Position numbers and translations under genes: made by a program
Notes under the pieces: generated by a model
The model's database searches: none
Told to the model about the DNA's origin: nothing
Seen by the model: the letters and a program-made list of their open reading frames with translations, nothing else
Origin: Propionibacteriaceae bacterium
Lineage (GTDB): Bacteria; Actinomycetota; Actinomycetes; Propionibacteriales; Propionibacteriaceae
DNA length: 64,000 bases
Assembly: GCA_030538315.1 (NCBI GenBank)
Contig: JAUNUF010000002.1
Coordinates: 1 to 64,000, forward strand
Direction of reading: 5' to 3'
In this document: one piece after another, positions 8,585 to 16,286 of the stretch
Layout of the letters: every line of letters begins with the position of its first letter
Numbering within the stretch: position 1 is the stretch's first letter

Positions 8585-9428
8585 GCTTGGCCTGCTGGAT
8601 CCCACCTCGGTGCGGCGGCTGGCCGCTGAGCTTGACCTGCGCCCCACGAAGCAGCGCGGCCAGAACTTCGTGATCGACGCCAACACCGTGCGGCGCATCG
8701 TCGACTTGGCCGAGGTCACCTCTGACGACGTGGTGCTGGAGATCGGCCCCGGGTTGGGGTCGCTGACGTTGGGGTTGTTGGAGAAGGGCGCCACGGTCGT
8801 CGCGGTGGAGATCGAGGAGCGCTTGGCTCGGAGGCTCGAGCAGACGGTGCGTGAGCGGATGGGCGACGACGTGGCCGCCCGGCTGCACGTTGTCGAGGGG
8901 GATGCGCTCCAGGTGGAGCAGTTGCCCTTGGCGCCCACGGCGCTGGTGGCCAACCTGCCCTACAACGTCTCCGTGCCGGTGTTGCTGCGCATGTTCGAGT
9001 TGTTCCCCGAGTGGTCGCGGGGGTTGGTCATGGTGCAGCTGGAGGTTGCGGACCGCTTGGCGGCCAAGCCCGGCTCCAAGATCTACGGTGTGCCCAGCGC
9101 CAAGACCGCTTGGTACGCCGAGACGTCGCTGGCCGGCACGGTGGGGCCGAAGGTGTTTTGGCCCGCGCCCAACGTGGATTCCGGTTTGGTGCGCATCACG
9201 CGCCGACCGGCTCCGGAGACCACGGCCACGCGCGTCCAGGTGTTCGAGGTGATCGACGCGGCGTTCGCGCAGCGACGCAAGATGCTGCGGGCGGCGCTCT
9301 CCGGGATCGCCGGGTCCTCGGCCGCGGCGAGCGCGGCCATCGAGGCGGCGGGCTTCAACCCCCAGCTTCGCGGAGAAATGCTTGACGTCAAGGCATTTTC
9401 GGCCATCGCAGAACAACTTGTGAGGTAG
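8577..9428 (+). CDS. rsmA: 16S rRNA dimethyladenosine transferase RsmA (KsgA)
   Basis: A 283-residue SAM-dependent enzyme that dimethylates A1518 and A1519 of 16S rRNA during late 30S assembly. Motif X/I are RGQNFVIDANTVRRIV and LEIGPGLGSLTLGLLE, the acidic motif is VAVEIEERLA, and the catalytic motif IV is NLPYNVSVPVL. The C-terminal helical domain carries FAQRRKMLRAAL. Length and order fit KsgA. The ATG at 8577 lies within the end of tatD and ispE follows after 9 nt. Confidence 0.95.
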   Translation: MSELGLLDPTSVRRLAAELDLRPTKQRGQNFVIDANTVRRIVDLAEVTSDDVVLEIGPGLGSLTLGLLEKGATVVAVEIEERLARRLEQTVRERMGDDVAARLHVVEGDALQVEQLPLAPTALVANLPYNVSVPVLLRMFELFPEWSRGLVMVQLEVADRLAAKPGSKIYGVPSAKTAWYAETSLAGTVGPKVFWPAPNVDSGLVRITRRPAPETTATRVQVFEVIDAAFAQRRKMLRAALSGIAGSSAAASAAIEAAGFNPQLRGEMLDVKAFSAIAEQLVR

Positions 9429-9437
9429 GTTCGGGGC

Positions 9438-10340
9438 GTGAGCAACACGGTGCGTGTGCGCGTGCCCGCGAAGGTCAATCTCGCTCTGAGGGTCGGTGGG
9501 ACCGACGCCCAGGGCTATCACGAGTTGGGCACCGTCTTCCAGGCCGTGTCCCTGGGGGATGAGATCGTCGCAGAGGCCGCTGCCCCCGGCGAGTTCAAGC
9601 TGGTCTTCCATGGCGAGGGCGCCGCGTTCCTGCCCGTCGACGACACCAACCTGGCCATCCGCGCCGCCAAGCTCCTCGCCAACCATGTCGGTCGCACGGA
9701 TCTGGGGGTGTCGCTGACCATTCGCAAGCGCATCCCGGTGGCGGGCGGCATGGCGGGCGGTTCGGCAGATGCGGCCGGCACGCTGCTGGCCTGTTCCACG
9801 TTGTGGGAGTTGGGGCTCAGCCGCGACGAGCTGCAGCCGCTGGCGGCCGAGTTGGGCTCAGACGTGCCGTTCATCCTGCTGGGCGGCACCGCCGTCGGCA
9901 CCGGCCGCGGCGTGGAACTCGCCCCCATGATGACCTCAGGCACGTTCCACTGGACGTTTGCCCTCTCCCACACGGGGCTCTCCACTCCGGCGGTCTTCAA
10001 GGAGTTTGACCGCACCACGGCGCCCAACAGCACGGAGATCCCACTCGAATTGGTCGAGGCGCTGCGCGCGGGCGATGCCGCGGCCGTGGGAGCCGCGCTC
10101 TCCAATGATCTTCAGGCCTCGGCGATCGCGTTGCAGCCCACGCTCGAACACACGCTGCGTATCGGCCGTGAGGCCGGGGCGCTGGGCGGCATCGTGACGG
10201 GCTCTGGCCCCACGTGTGCTTTCCTGGCCGGCTCGGAGGCACACAGCCACGAATTGGCGGAGGCGCTTGCCGTGTTCAGCGGGGTGCGCGCGGTGCGGCG
10301 CGCCTACGGCCCGGTGGCGGGAGCGCAGGTGATGGCATGA
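9438..10340 (+). CDS. ispE: 4-diphosphocytidyl-2-C-methyl-D-erythritol kinase IspE
   Basis: A 300-residue GHMP kinase that phosphorylates CDP-methylerythritol in the non-mevalonate isoprenoid pathway. The three GHMP motifs are seen: PAKVNLALRV at the N-terminus, PVAGGMAGGSADAAGTL (ATP loop) near residue 100, and GSGPTCAFLAGS near the C-terminus. The GTG at 9438 has a TAGGTT box 6 nt upstream inside the rsmA stop region, so besides read-through from rsmI there may be an internal leaderless promoter. The stop overlaps the start of the MarR gene. Confidence 0.94.
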   Translation: MSNTVRVRVPAKVNLALRVGGTDAQGYHELGTVFQAVSLGDEIVAEAAAPGEFKLVFHGEGAAFLPVDDTNLAIRAAKLLANHVGRTDLGVSLTIRKRIPVAGGMAGGSADAAGTLLACSTLWELGLSRDELQPLAAELGSDVPFILLGGTAVGTGRGVELAPMMTSGTFHWTFALSHTGLSTPAVFKEFDRTTAPNSTEIPLELVEALRAGDAAAVGAALSNDLQASAIALQPTLEHTLRIGREAGALGGIVTGSGPTCAFLAGSEAHSHELAEALAVFSGVRAVRRAYGPVAGAQVMA

Positions 10341-10825
10341 ACGATGAGGTCGACGGTGTGGTGCGTGCCTGGCAGCACGCGCGCCCGGATCTGGCGTTGG
10401 AGCCGCTCCAGGTGTGGTCAAGGATCGACAGGTTGGCTGGCATTCTCGACGCGCACCGCAAGGAGGCGTTCGCGGCGCACGACATTGAGAGCTGGGAGTT
10501 CGACGTGTTGGCCGCGCTGCGTCGAGCCGGTGAGCCCTACCAACTGACGCCCGGCCAGCTCATCAAGGAGACCCACGTCACCTCCGGCACCATGACCAAT
10601 CGGGTGGACAGGCTGGCCAAGCGGCAGGCCGTCGTTCGGGAACCCGATCCCAACGACGGGCGGGGCGTGCTGGTGCGGTTGACGGAGTACGGCCTGCAGT
10701 TGGTGGATGCGGCCATGGTGGCGCTCACCGAACTTGAGGCGGAGCTGCTGAACAGCTGGGAGCCGCAGGAGCGAGACCAGCTGGCTGGCTACTTGCGGCG
10801 CCTGCTCCTGGACGCTTCGTCCTGA
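10337..10825 (+). CDS. MarR family transcriptional regulator
   Basis: A 162-residue winged-helix protein. The DNA-binding core reads SWEFDVLAALRRAG, TPGQLIKETHVTSGTMTNRV (recognition helix) and REPDPNDGRGVLVRLTEYG (wing), flanked by dimerisation helices. MarR proteins are usually ligand-responsive repressors of efflux or detoxification genes. The ATG at 10337 overlaps the ispE stop, so it is co-transcribed with the operon. Its C-terminal end overlaps the convergent TetR gene by 37 nt, an antisense arrangement that could affect both mRNAs. Target unknown. Confidence 0.88.
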   Translation: MNDEVDGVVRAWQHARPDLALEPLQVWSRIDRLAGILDAHRKEAFAAHDIESWEFDVLAALRRAGEPYQLTPGQLIKETHVTSGTMTNRVDRLAKRQAVVREPDPNDGRGVLVRLTEYGLQLVDAAMVALTELEAELLNSWEPQERDQLAGYLRRLLLDASS

Positions 10826-11535
10826 GCCTCAGCTGCGGCGGCGTCGTCGGGGTCGGCGTCGGAGCGCTCGTCGGAGCTTTCGATGACCAGCCTCGGATCA
10901 GGCTTGAGGTGCGCCATCCCGTTCCAGGCCAGGTTGATCAGGTGCCTGGCCACCACCAGCCGTGACGGCTCCCGGTTGTCGAGCCACTGCTGGCCCGTCT
11001 GCGCCACCAGCCCGACGAGGGCCTGGGCGTAGAGGCCCGCGAACTGCGGATCATGGCCGGTGCGGCTGAACTCGGCCGCCAGGATGTCTTCCACCTGCAC
11101 GGCGATGTCGCTCAGGATGGAGGCAAAGGAACCGCTGGGGCGCCCCTCCGTGGGGATGGAGGATGGGTCTCGGGAGAGGATCCGGAACCCGTCTGGCCGG
11201 TGCTCGATGTAATCCAGCAGCGCCATCGCGCCCCGCTCCAGGAGTTCACGGGAGCCCGCATTGGGGGAGGTGAGGGCGCTGCGGATGGAGTTGTGGAGCG
11301 TTTGGGTTTCCCTGTCCACGACGACGGCGTAGGCCCCCTCCTTCCCGCCGAAGTGTTCGTAGACCACGGGCTTGGACACCCCGGCTCGCGCGGCGATCTC
11401 CTCGACGGCGGTGCCCTCGAAGCCGCGTTCGGCGAAGAGTTCGCGGGCGATTTCGATGAGCTGCTCCCGGCGTTGCGCGGCCGTCATTCGCGTGCGGGAG
11501 CGGCGGGCGCGGTTGGGGGCAGCGGGCGTGGTCAC
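10789..11535 (-). CDS. TetR family transcriptional regulator
   Basis: About 248 residues from the GTG at 11535. The helix-turn-helix is EEIAARAGVSKPVVYEHF after the usual REQLIEIARELFAERGFEGT. The rest is an all-helical ligand domain and a low-complexity acidic, then Arg/Ser-rich tail (ESSDERSDADPDDAAAAEA). The GTG is preceded by a CAGACT box at 6 nt. An upstream in-frame ATG at 11574 would add a non-homologous stretch. The tail overlaps the MarR gene on the other strand. Tag lies 53 nt upstream in the same direction. The ligand and targets cannot be told. Confidence 0.88.
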   Translation of the reverse strand: MTTPAAPNRARRSRTRMTAAQRREQLIEIARELFAERGFEGTAVEEIAARAGVSKPVVYEHFGGKEGAYAVVVDRETQTLHNSIRSALTSPNAGSRELLERGAMALLDYIEHRPDGFRILSRDPSSIPTEGRPSGSFASILSDIAVQVEDILAAEFSRTGHDPQFAGLYAQALVGLVAQTGQQWLDNREPSRLVVARHLINLAWNGMAHLKPDPRLVIESSDERSDADPDDAAAAEAQDEASRSRRRK

Positions 11536-11588
11536 GGGCTCAGTCTGCCAGCAAATATCCCACAGGCAGGCCACGGCGCTCCACGGGC

Positions 11589-12155
11589 CTACCTCGCGCG
11601 TGCCAGCCAGCAGCCCTTGATGTGGTCATCCACCATCCCGATGGCCTGCATCAGGGCGTACATGGTGGTGGGGCCAACGAAGCGGAAGCCGCGCCTGTGC
11701 AGCTCCTTGCTGAGCGCCTCTGATTCCGGCGTCGAGCTGGGCACGTCGAAGGCCGTCAGCGGTGCCGCGCGGCGGGGCGGCGGGGCGTGCTGGCCGATCA
11801 GATCCGCCAGACGTTCGCCGTCGGCGTGCATCTGAAGGAGGGCTTGGGCGTTGCCGATGGTGGCCACGATCTTCATCCGGTTGCGGATGATCTCCGGGTT
11901 GAGCATGAGATCTTCCACGTCATCGTCGTCGTATTCCGCCACGATGTCTGGGCGGAAGCCTGTGAACGCCTCGCGGAACGCCTCTCGCTTGCGCAGCACC
12001 GTGAGCCAGCTGAGACCTGCTTGGAAGCCTTCGAGGCACACGCGCTCCAGCAGTTCGTGTTCGTCATCCGACACTTCGAGCCGGCGGCCCCACTCCTCGT
12101 CGTGGTAGGCCTGATACAGCGGATCGTTGGCGCCGAAGCAACGCACCATGTCCAT
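11589..12155 (-). CDS. tag: DNA-3-methyladenine glycosylase I
   Basis: A 188-residue base-excision glycosylase that removes 3-methyladenine from alkylated DNA. The N-terminus RCFGANDPLYQAYHDEEWG and the C-terminal DDHIKGC supply the Cys-His / His-Cys zinc ligands of Tag. LEGFQAGLSWLTVLRKREAF is the helix-hairpin-helix part, with the catalytic Glu in the first portion. The ATG at 12155 is chosen because an AAGGAGA ribosome-binding site lies just upstream; longer starts at 12170 and 12194 are poorer. It lies upstream of the TetR gene on the same strand. Confidence 0.93.
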   Translation of the reverse strand: MDMVRCFGANDPLYQAYHDEEWGRRLEVSDDEHELLERVCLEGFQAGLSWLTVLRKREAFREAFTGFRPDIVAEYDDDDVEDLMLNPEIIRNRMKIVATIGNAQALLQMHADGERLADLIGQHAPPPRRAAPLTAFDVPSSTPESEALSKELHRRGFRFVGPTTMYALMQAIGMVDDHIKGCWLARAR

Positions 12156-12261
12156 TCGGGTCTCCTTCATGAGTGTTCCAAGTCTCACCTCCACTATGGG
12201 CCGTTGGGTGGCGAAATCACCACGAGGTTGCGGCCCTGTGGATAACCATGGGTGGCCTTGG

Positions 12262-12289
12262 TAGACTCTCCGAAGCCTCTTTTGAGGCT
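12262..12289 (+). promoter_or_regulatory. tRNA promoter -10 box and leader hairpin
   Basis: TAGACT (12262-12267) is a good -10 box 24 nt before the tRNA. Between them lies a perfect hairpin AGCCTC-TTTT-GAGGCT (12274-12289), which ends 2 nt before the tRNA acceptor stem. It could guide 5' processing or be a leftover of a terminator. This is inference from sequence only. Confidence 0.5.
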
Positions 12290-12291
12290 GA

Positions 12292-12370
12292 TCCCCGGTT
12301 GGTCTTTCGGCAGGGCCCGCCTGACTTTGAATCAGGATTAGCGAAGTAGGTTCGACTCCTACCCGGGGAG
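12292..12370 (+). tRNA. tRNA-Gln (anticodon UUG), unusual size
   Basis: Acceptor TCCCCGG (12292-12298) pairs with CCGGGGA (12363-12369), discriminator G. The anticodon arm is CCTGA-CTTTGAA-TCAGG (12320-12336), anticodon TTG at 12327-12329. The T arm is GTAGG-TTCGACT-CCTAC (12346-12362). The D stem is GGTC/GGCC. Two things are odd: the variable region is 9 nt and two nucleotides separate the D and anticodon stems, giving 79 nt. CCA is not encoded (CCG follows). The T arm, loop and acceptor are canonical, so it is probably functional and decodes CAA. Confidence 0.7.
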
Positions 12371-12383
12371 CCGATTTTTCTGC

Positions 12384-12896
12384 TCAGCGGTAGCGGCCTC
12401 GACGGTGCTCCAGCGCCTCAGGTTCGTCGTCGGGGAATTCCACCCACTCGATCACAGCGCGCACCAGAAGCCCCCACCCTGCATGATCTGGATCAGTGTC
12501 GAGGAGCCGCACCCCGGCCCAGGCGGCAGCGCCCGCCAGCCGTGGACCGAAAGCGTCATCAAGCCACTCGCCGGTGCGGAAGGGACCGCCGGGGGAGGGT
12601 GCCATCTGCGCGAAGACATCGGCCAGCCACCCCTGCCCCTGGGGTAGCACGTTGATGGTCGCCTGCCCGGTGCGGCGGAACATGTCCCACCAGTCGCTGT
12701 CCTCGTCCACGAGTGCGAGCACCTCGGCGGGTTCGCCGTCGGCCACCAACATCGACGAGATGGTCCAGCCCTCGCGGCGTTCGCCGTCGGCGCTGGTCCA
12801 TATGGTCACAGGCGAGGGGAGCAGACCGCGCAGCCGCCGCGCTGGGCCACGCAACTCGCGCGGGGTCAGGAACGGGTGCTCGCTGTGGATCGACAT
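12384..12896 (-). CDS. Flavin reductase-like FMN-binding domain protein
   Basis: A 170-residue protein with the split-barrel layout: LRGLLPSPVTIWTSADGERR, GWTISSMLVADGEPAEVLAL, then DSDWWDMFRRTGQATINVLP and WLADVFAQMAPSPGGPFR. This matches the flavin reductase-like / pyridoxamine-phosphate-oxidase-like superfamily, with FMN expected as cofactor. The ATG at 12896 is preferred to that at 12914 because an AAGACT box stands 6 nt upstream. It ends 14 nt from the tRNA gene and is divergent from the HAD gene. No redox partner is adjacent. Substrate unknown. Confidence 0.72.
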   Translation of the reverse strand: MSIHSEHPFLTPRELRGPARRLRGLLPSPVTIWTSADGERREGWTISSMLVADGEPAEVLALVDEDSDWWDMFRRTGQATINVLPQGQGWLADVFAQMAPSPGGPFRTGEWLDDAFGPRLAGAAAWAGVRLLDTDPDHAGWGLLVRAVIEWVEFPDDEPEALEHRRGRYR

Positions 12897-12955
12897 GCAG
12901 CCAGTCTTCCTCACCTCGCCAAGATGTGCCTCCAGCGGCAGGTTAGGGTGCAGTC

Positions 12956-13756
12956 ATGCGTGAGCGTAAGGACATCAAGAGCTGGCTGACGGACATGGAC
13001 GGCGTGCTCGTCCATGAAAACGACGCACTGCCCGGCGCCGCTGAGCTCATCGAGCAGTGGAAGCGCGACGGCACCGAGTATCTGGTGCTGACCAACAACT
13101 CCATCTTCACCCCGCGGGACCTAGCGGCGAGGCTGCGAGCCTCCGGCCTCGACGTGCCCGAGGAGCGGATCTGGACCTCTGCGCTGGCGACGGCAGATTT
13201 CGTTGCGCAGCAGAAGCCCAACGGGTCCGCCTACGTGATCGGCGAGGCGGGCATGATCACCGCCCTGCACGAAAAGGGCTTCATCATGACGGATCGGGAT
13301 CCGGATTTCGTCATCGTCGGCGAGACTCGCACCTACTCGTTCGAGCAGGTCACCACCGCCATTCGGCTGATCGCGGCCGGAGCCCGCTTCGTCGCCACCA
13401 ACCCCGATGCCACAGGGCCCAGCGCCGACGGCATCCTGCCGGCCACCGGCGCGATCTCCGCGCTCATGACCAAGGCCACCGGCTTGGAGCCCTACGTCGT
13501 GGGCAAGCCAAACCCGATGATGTTCCGCTCGGCGCTCAACAAGATCGGCGCCCATTCTGAGGAGACCGGCATGATCGGTGACCGCATGGACACCGACATC
13601 GTCGCCGGCATGGAGGCTGGCTTGCACACGGTGCTGGTGCTCACCGGAATCGCCACGAGGGAGAACATTCAGGTCTTCCCGTTCCGCCCCGTCGAGGTGC
13701 TTGAGGGCGTCTACGAACTGGTGCGCGGCTACGGTCAGGAGCCAACCGAACCGTAG
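12956..13756 (+). CDS. HAD-IIA family phosphatase (NagD-like)
   Basis: A 266-residue cytosolic phosphatase of the haloacid dehalogenase superfamily, subfamily IIA. Motif I is WLTDMDGVLVHEND with the nucleophilic Asp, motif II is VLTNNS, the C2 cap follows, motif III is VGKPNPMMF and motif IV is GMIGDRMDTDIVAGMEAGL. NagD-type enzymes dephosphorylate nucleoside monophosphates or sugar phosphates. The ATG is 6 nt after TAGGGT (12944-12949), a leaderless start. It converges on the LacI gene with a 22-nt overlap. Confidence 0.9.
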   Translation: MRERKDIKSWLTDMDGVLVHENDALPGAAELIEQWKRDGTEYLVLTNNSIFTPRDLAARLRASGLDVPEERIWTSALATADFVAQQKPNGSAYVIGEAGMITALHEKGFIMTDRDPDFVIVGETRTYSFEQVTTAIRLIAAGARFVATNPDATGPSADGILPATGAISALMTKATGLEPYVVGKPNPMMFRSALNKIGAHSEETGMIGDRMDTDIVAGMEAGLHTVLVLTGIATRENIQVFPFRPVEVLEGVYELVRGYGQEPTEP

Positions 13757-14760
13757 AGTCGGTTTGGATCGACGGGGGGAGCATCCACCACGATCTGAGC
13801 GGGCCTGCCTTCCGCTGCGGCATCAAGCGTGGTGAGGATGGCGCTCGCATACTCCTCGTAGTCGACGCCGTACGACATCACGCGTGGACGCAGGAAGTCG
13901 AGCACCTCTGTGTGTTCGGTGCAGACGATGTCTGCCGTCTCCCGCAGCCCCAGATCTTCGAGGGCATTCAGGAGCCCGAGCGTGGCGAACGTGGACGTGG
14001 TGACGAAGGCGTCCGGCCGGTGCCCGCTCTGCAGGAGTGCCGTTACCGCTTCCTGGGTGGAGCCAGGCTGGAAGGACCCGCGCAGAATGAGGTGCGCTGC
14101 GGCGTGCTCCCGCTCGTCGTGGGGCAACGCGTCGAGGAAGCCCCGTGTGGAGGCCCTGTCGTGAGGGGCATCCGCATCGCCCACGACCAGCGCGATCTGT
14201 TTGTTGCCCTTGGAGCGGAGTGTTTCGACGGCGCTGTGGGCCGCGTCTGCATGGGCCACCGTGACGGAGGGGATGGGCGAATAGCGAAGGTGCTGGGTCA
14301 CCGTGACCACCGAGACACCTGAACTCTGCAGCTGCATCAAGGGTTCCCTGATTTCGGGAACGTCAATGTCCAGACCCACAGCAACCACGAGTCCGTCGAG
14401 CGGGATGGACCTGGCCCGGGCGAGGGTGCTGCGCAGGCGTTCCATGCTGCGGTCGATGTCAAGGAGCAGGACCCCACGCCCGGAGGCTTCCGCGGCATGT
14501 TCGAGGGACCGGGCAAGAGATCCGAAGTACGGCTGGCGGATGTCGCCCACGATCAGGGCAATCAGGTCCGAGCGTCCCGAGCGAAGGCTCCGGGCGGCGC
14601 TGGACGGGCGGTAGCCCAGAGTGCTGGCCGCTGCTTCCACCCGCTTCCGGGTCTCCGGGGGCCCACCAGTTGAGGAGTTGAGAATCCGCGACACGGTGGA
14701 TCGGGAAACGCCCGCCAACGCCGCCACTTCGTGGATGGTGGGTGGGGTAGAGGGTGCCAC
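13735..14760 (-). CDS. LacI family transcriptional repressor of the sulfatase operon
   Basis: A 341-residue repressor. The N-terminal headpiece is IHEVAALAGVSRSTVSRILN, the hinge NSSTGGPPETRKRVEAAAS and YRPSSAARSLRSGRS, and the rest is a periplasmic-binding-protein-like effector domain. The GTG at 14760 has an AGGAGG site 5 nt upstream. It is divergent from the MFS-sulfatase-nucleoside hydrolase operon. Two palindromes with the GAACGTTC core lie between them, one next to its own promoter and one inside the operon promoter, so it probably represses both. The inducer is likely the transported sulfate ester or a breakdown product. Confidence 0.92.
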   Translation of the reverse strand: MAPSTPPTIHEVAALAGVSRSTVSRILNSSTGGPPETRKRVEAAASTLGYRPSSAARSLRSGRSDLIALIVGDIRQPYFGSLARSLEHAAEASGRGVLLLDIDRSMERLRSTLARARSIPLDGLVVAVGLDIDVPEIREPLMQLQSSGVSVVTVTQHLRYSPIPSVTVAHADAAHSAVETLRSKGNKQIALVVGDADAPHDRASTRGFLDALPHDEREHAAAHLILRGSFQPGSTQEAVTALLQSGHRPDAFVTTSTFATLGLLNALEDLGLRETADIVCTEHTEVLDFLRPRVMSYGVDYEEYASAILTTLDAAAEGRPAQIVVDAPPVDPNRLYGSVGS

Positions 14761-14813
14761 TGTGCCTCCTGTGTCTGTGTTTCCATCCTAGCCAGACCCG
14801 TTCCTCGACGTTT

Positions 14814-14825
14814 GGGAACGTTCTT
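14814..14825. promoter_or_regulatory. Putative LacI-family operator O1
   Basis: GGGAACGTTCTT contains the GAACGTTC palindrome (centre 14819/14820). It lies about 25 bp upstream of a TAGGAT box reading towards the lacI gene and 78 bp from a second copy. It would allow autoregulation and, with O2, a repression loop. Confidence 0.65.
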
Positions 14826-14881
14826 AGTTACCTTAGTTTAATACTGCCGTTATTCCTGTTTAAGCTATAGAAAGACGGCTA

Positions 14882-14910
14882 TTGACAGAGCGAGAACGTT
14901 CTCATAGCAT
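14882..14910 (+). promoter_or_regulatory. Operon promoter with embedded LacI operator O2
   Basis: TTGACA (14882-14887), a 17-nt spacer and TAGCAT (14905-14910) form a near-consensus housekeeping promoter. The spacer contains the perfect 12-bp palindrome GAGAACGTTCTC (14892-14903), the same core as O1. Repressor bound here would block RNA polymerase directly. The MFS start codon is about 38 nt beyond the -10 box. Confidence 0.8.
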
Positions 14911-14947
14911 GATCCTAGGCAGTGTTGCCGAGGGAAGGTTTCAAAAC

Positions 14948-16285
14948 ATGACGAGTCACGTCCCTGCGGCCCCTGTGTCCGGGGCTCCCAAGATGTCTCC
15001 ATGGAAGGCTGCAGGCGCGGCCATGATCGGTTCGATCCTGGAGTACTACGATTTCTTCATCTACGGTCCGCTCGCGGCCCTGGTGTTCGCCGACGTCTTC
15101 TTCTCGTCGGATATTCCAGACGCGGTGGGCACGCTCCTCGCCCTGCTGACGTTCGGTGTGGGCTTCCTGTCGCGTCCCTTCGGTGGCGTCGTCATGGGCC
15201 ACTTCGGCGACAAGTTGGGCCGCAAGTCGATGCTGCTGCTCTCCTTCATGATCATGGGCCTTGTGACGGTCGCCATTGGCCTCCTGCCCAGCTACGCCAC
15301 GATCGGTGTGGCAGCACCCATCCTGCTGACGGTCCTGCGCTTCATTCAGGGCTTCGGCATCGGTGGCGAGTGGGGCGGTGCGGCGCTGCTGGCGGTCGAA
15401 TCGGCTCCTGAGAACAAGAAGCACTTCTTCGGCTCCCTGGTGCAGGCTTCCGCGCCCATTGGTGTCGCCCTGTCGTCGGGCACCATCGCCATCATCACCG
15501 CGATCCTGTCGCGTGAGCAGCTGGTGGCATGGGGCTGGCGCATTCCCTTCCTGCTGTCGATCCTCCTCGTGCTGTTCGGTCTCTGGCTGCGGATGTCCAT
15601 CACGGAGACGCCCGAGTTCGCCGATGCGCAGGCGCGTGCTGATGCTGCCGAGGACGCAGCCAAGAAGGATCGCCTCCCCGTCGTGCAGGCCATCGCACGC
15701 TTCCCCAAGCAGATTGCCGCGATGATCGGTACCCACGTCTCGGATACCACGCTCGGATTCATCAACGGCGTGTTCGTCATCGGTTTCGCCACCGGGGTGC
15801 TGGGCTTTGAGCCCGCCCTAGTGCTTGCGGCCAACCTCGCCAGCGCCGCGGTCAACTTCGTCTTCACGATTCTGGCCGGCCGGGTCTCTGACAAGCACGG
15901 GCCCCAGCGGGTCCTCATCCCGGCCACGATTGCGCTCGGGTTGTGGGCGTTCCCCGCCTTCTGGCTGCTCAACACCCACTCGGTGCCGTTGCTCTTCCTC
16001 GTGATGATGGTCGGTGGAGCCCTTGTCGGTAGCCTCTTCTCCCCACAGGCGTCGCTCTTCGCGCAGGTTCTCCCCACCAAGGTCCGCTACAGCGGGATGT
16101 CGGTAGGCTTCCAGGTGGCCACGGTGCTGGGTGGCGGGCTTGGGCCCATCATCGCTCAGTGGCTGCGCAACGAGACGGGTGGCACCACGGCGGTGTCCGC
16201 GTACATCCTGATCATCGCTGTGATCGCGTTCTTCTCGGTGCGCTTCCTCACCCGGCCCGAGAACAAGCTCACGGAGGATTTCTGA
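14948..16285 (+). CDS. MFS transporter, metabolite:H+ symporter (MHS) family
   Basis: A 445-residue, 12-helix proton symporter of the MHS subfamily (relatives carry citrate, alpha-ketoglutarate, shikimate, proline or betaine). Typical marks are GSILEYYDFFIYGPLAALVF in helix 1, RPFGGVVMGHFGDKLGRKS in loop 2-3, RFIQGFGIGGEWGGAALLAV in helix 4 to 5 and the cytosolic loop RMSITETPEF. The ATG at 14948 has a GAGGGAAGG site and gives a normal N-terminus. It is the first gene after the LacI-controlled promoter and is followed 1 nt later by the sulfatase, so it likely imports the sulfatase substrate. Confidence 0.9.
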   Translation: MTSHVPAAPVSGAPKMSPWKAAGAAMIGSILEYYDFFIYGPLAALVFADVFFSSDIPDAVGTLLALLTFGVGFLSRPFGGVVMGHFGDKLGRKSMLLLSFMIMGLVTVAIGLLPSYATIGVAAPILLTVLRFIQGFGIGGEWGGAALLAVESAPENKKHFFGSLVQASAPIGVALSSGTIAIITAILSREQLVAWGWRIPFLLSILLVLFGLWLRMSITETPEFADAQARADAAEDAAKKDRLPVVQAIARFPKQIAAMIGTHVSDTTLGFINGVFVIGFATGVLGFEPALVLAANLASAAVNFVFTILAGRVSDKHGPQRVLIPATIALGLWAFPAFWLLNTHSVPLLFLVMMVGGALVGSLFSPQASLFAQVLPTKVRYSGMSVGFQVATVLGGGLGPIIAQWLRNETGGTTAVSAYILIIAVIAFFSVRFLTRPENKLTEDF

Positions 16286-16286
16286 G

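Noticed and set aside
11536..11574. ATG at 11574 as the start of the TetR gene
   Set aside because: The added residues are unlike the family and the GTG at 11535 has a promoter-like box at the leaderless distance.
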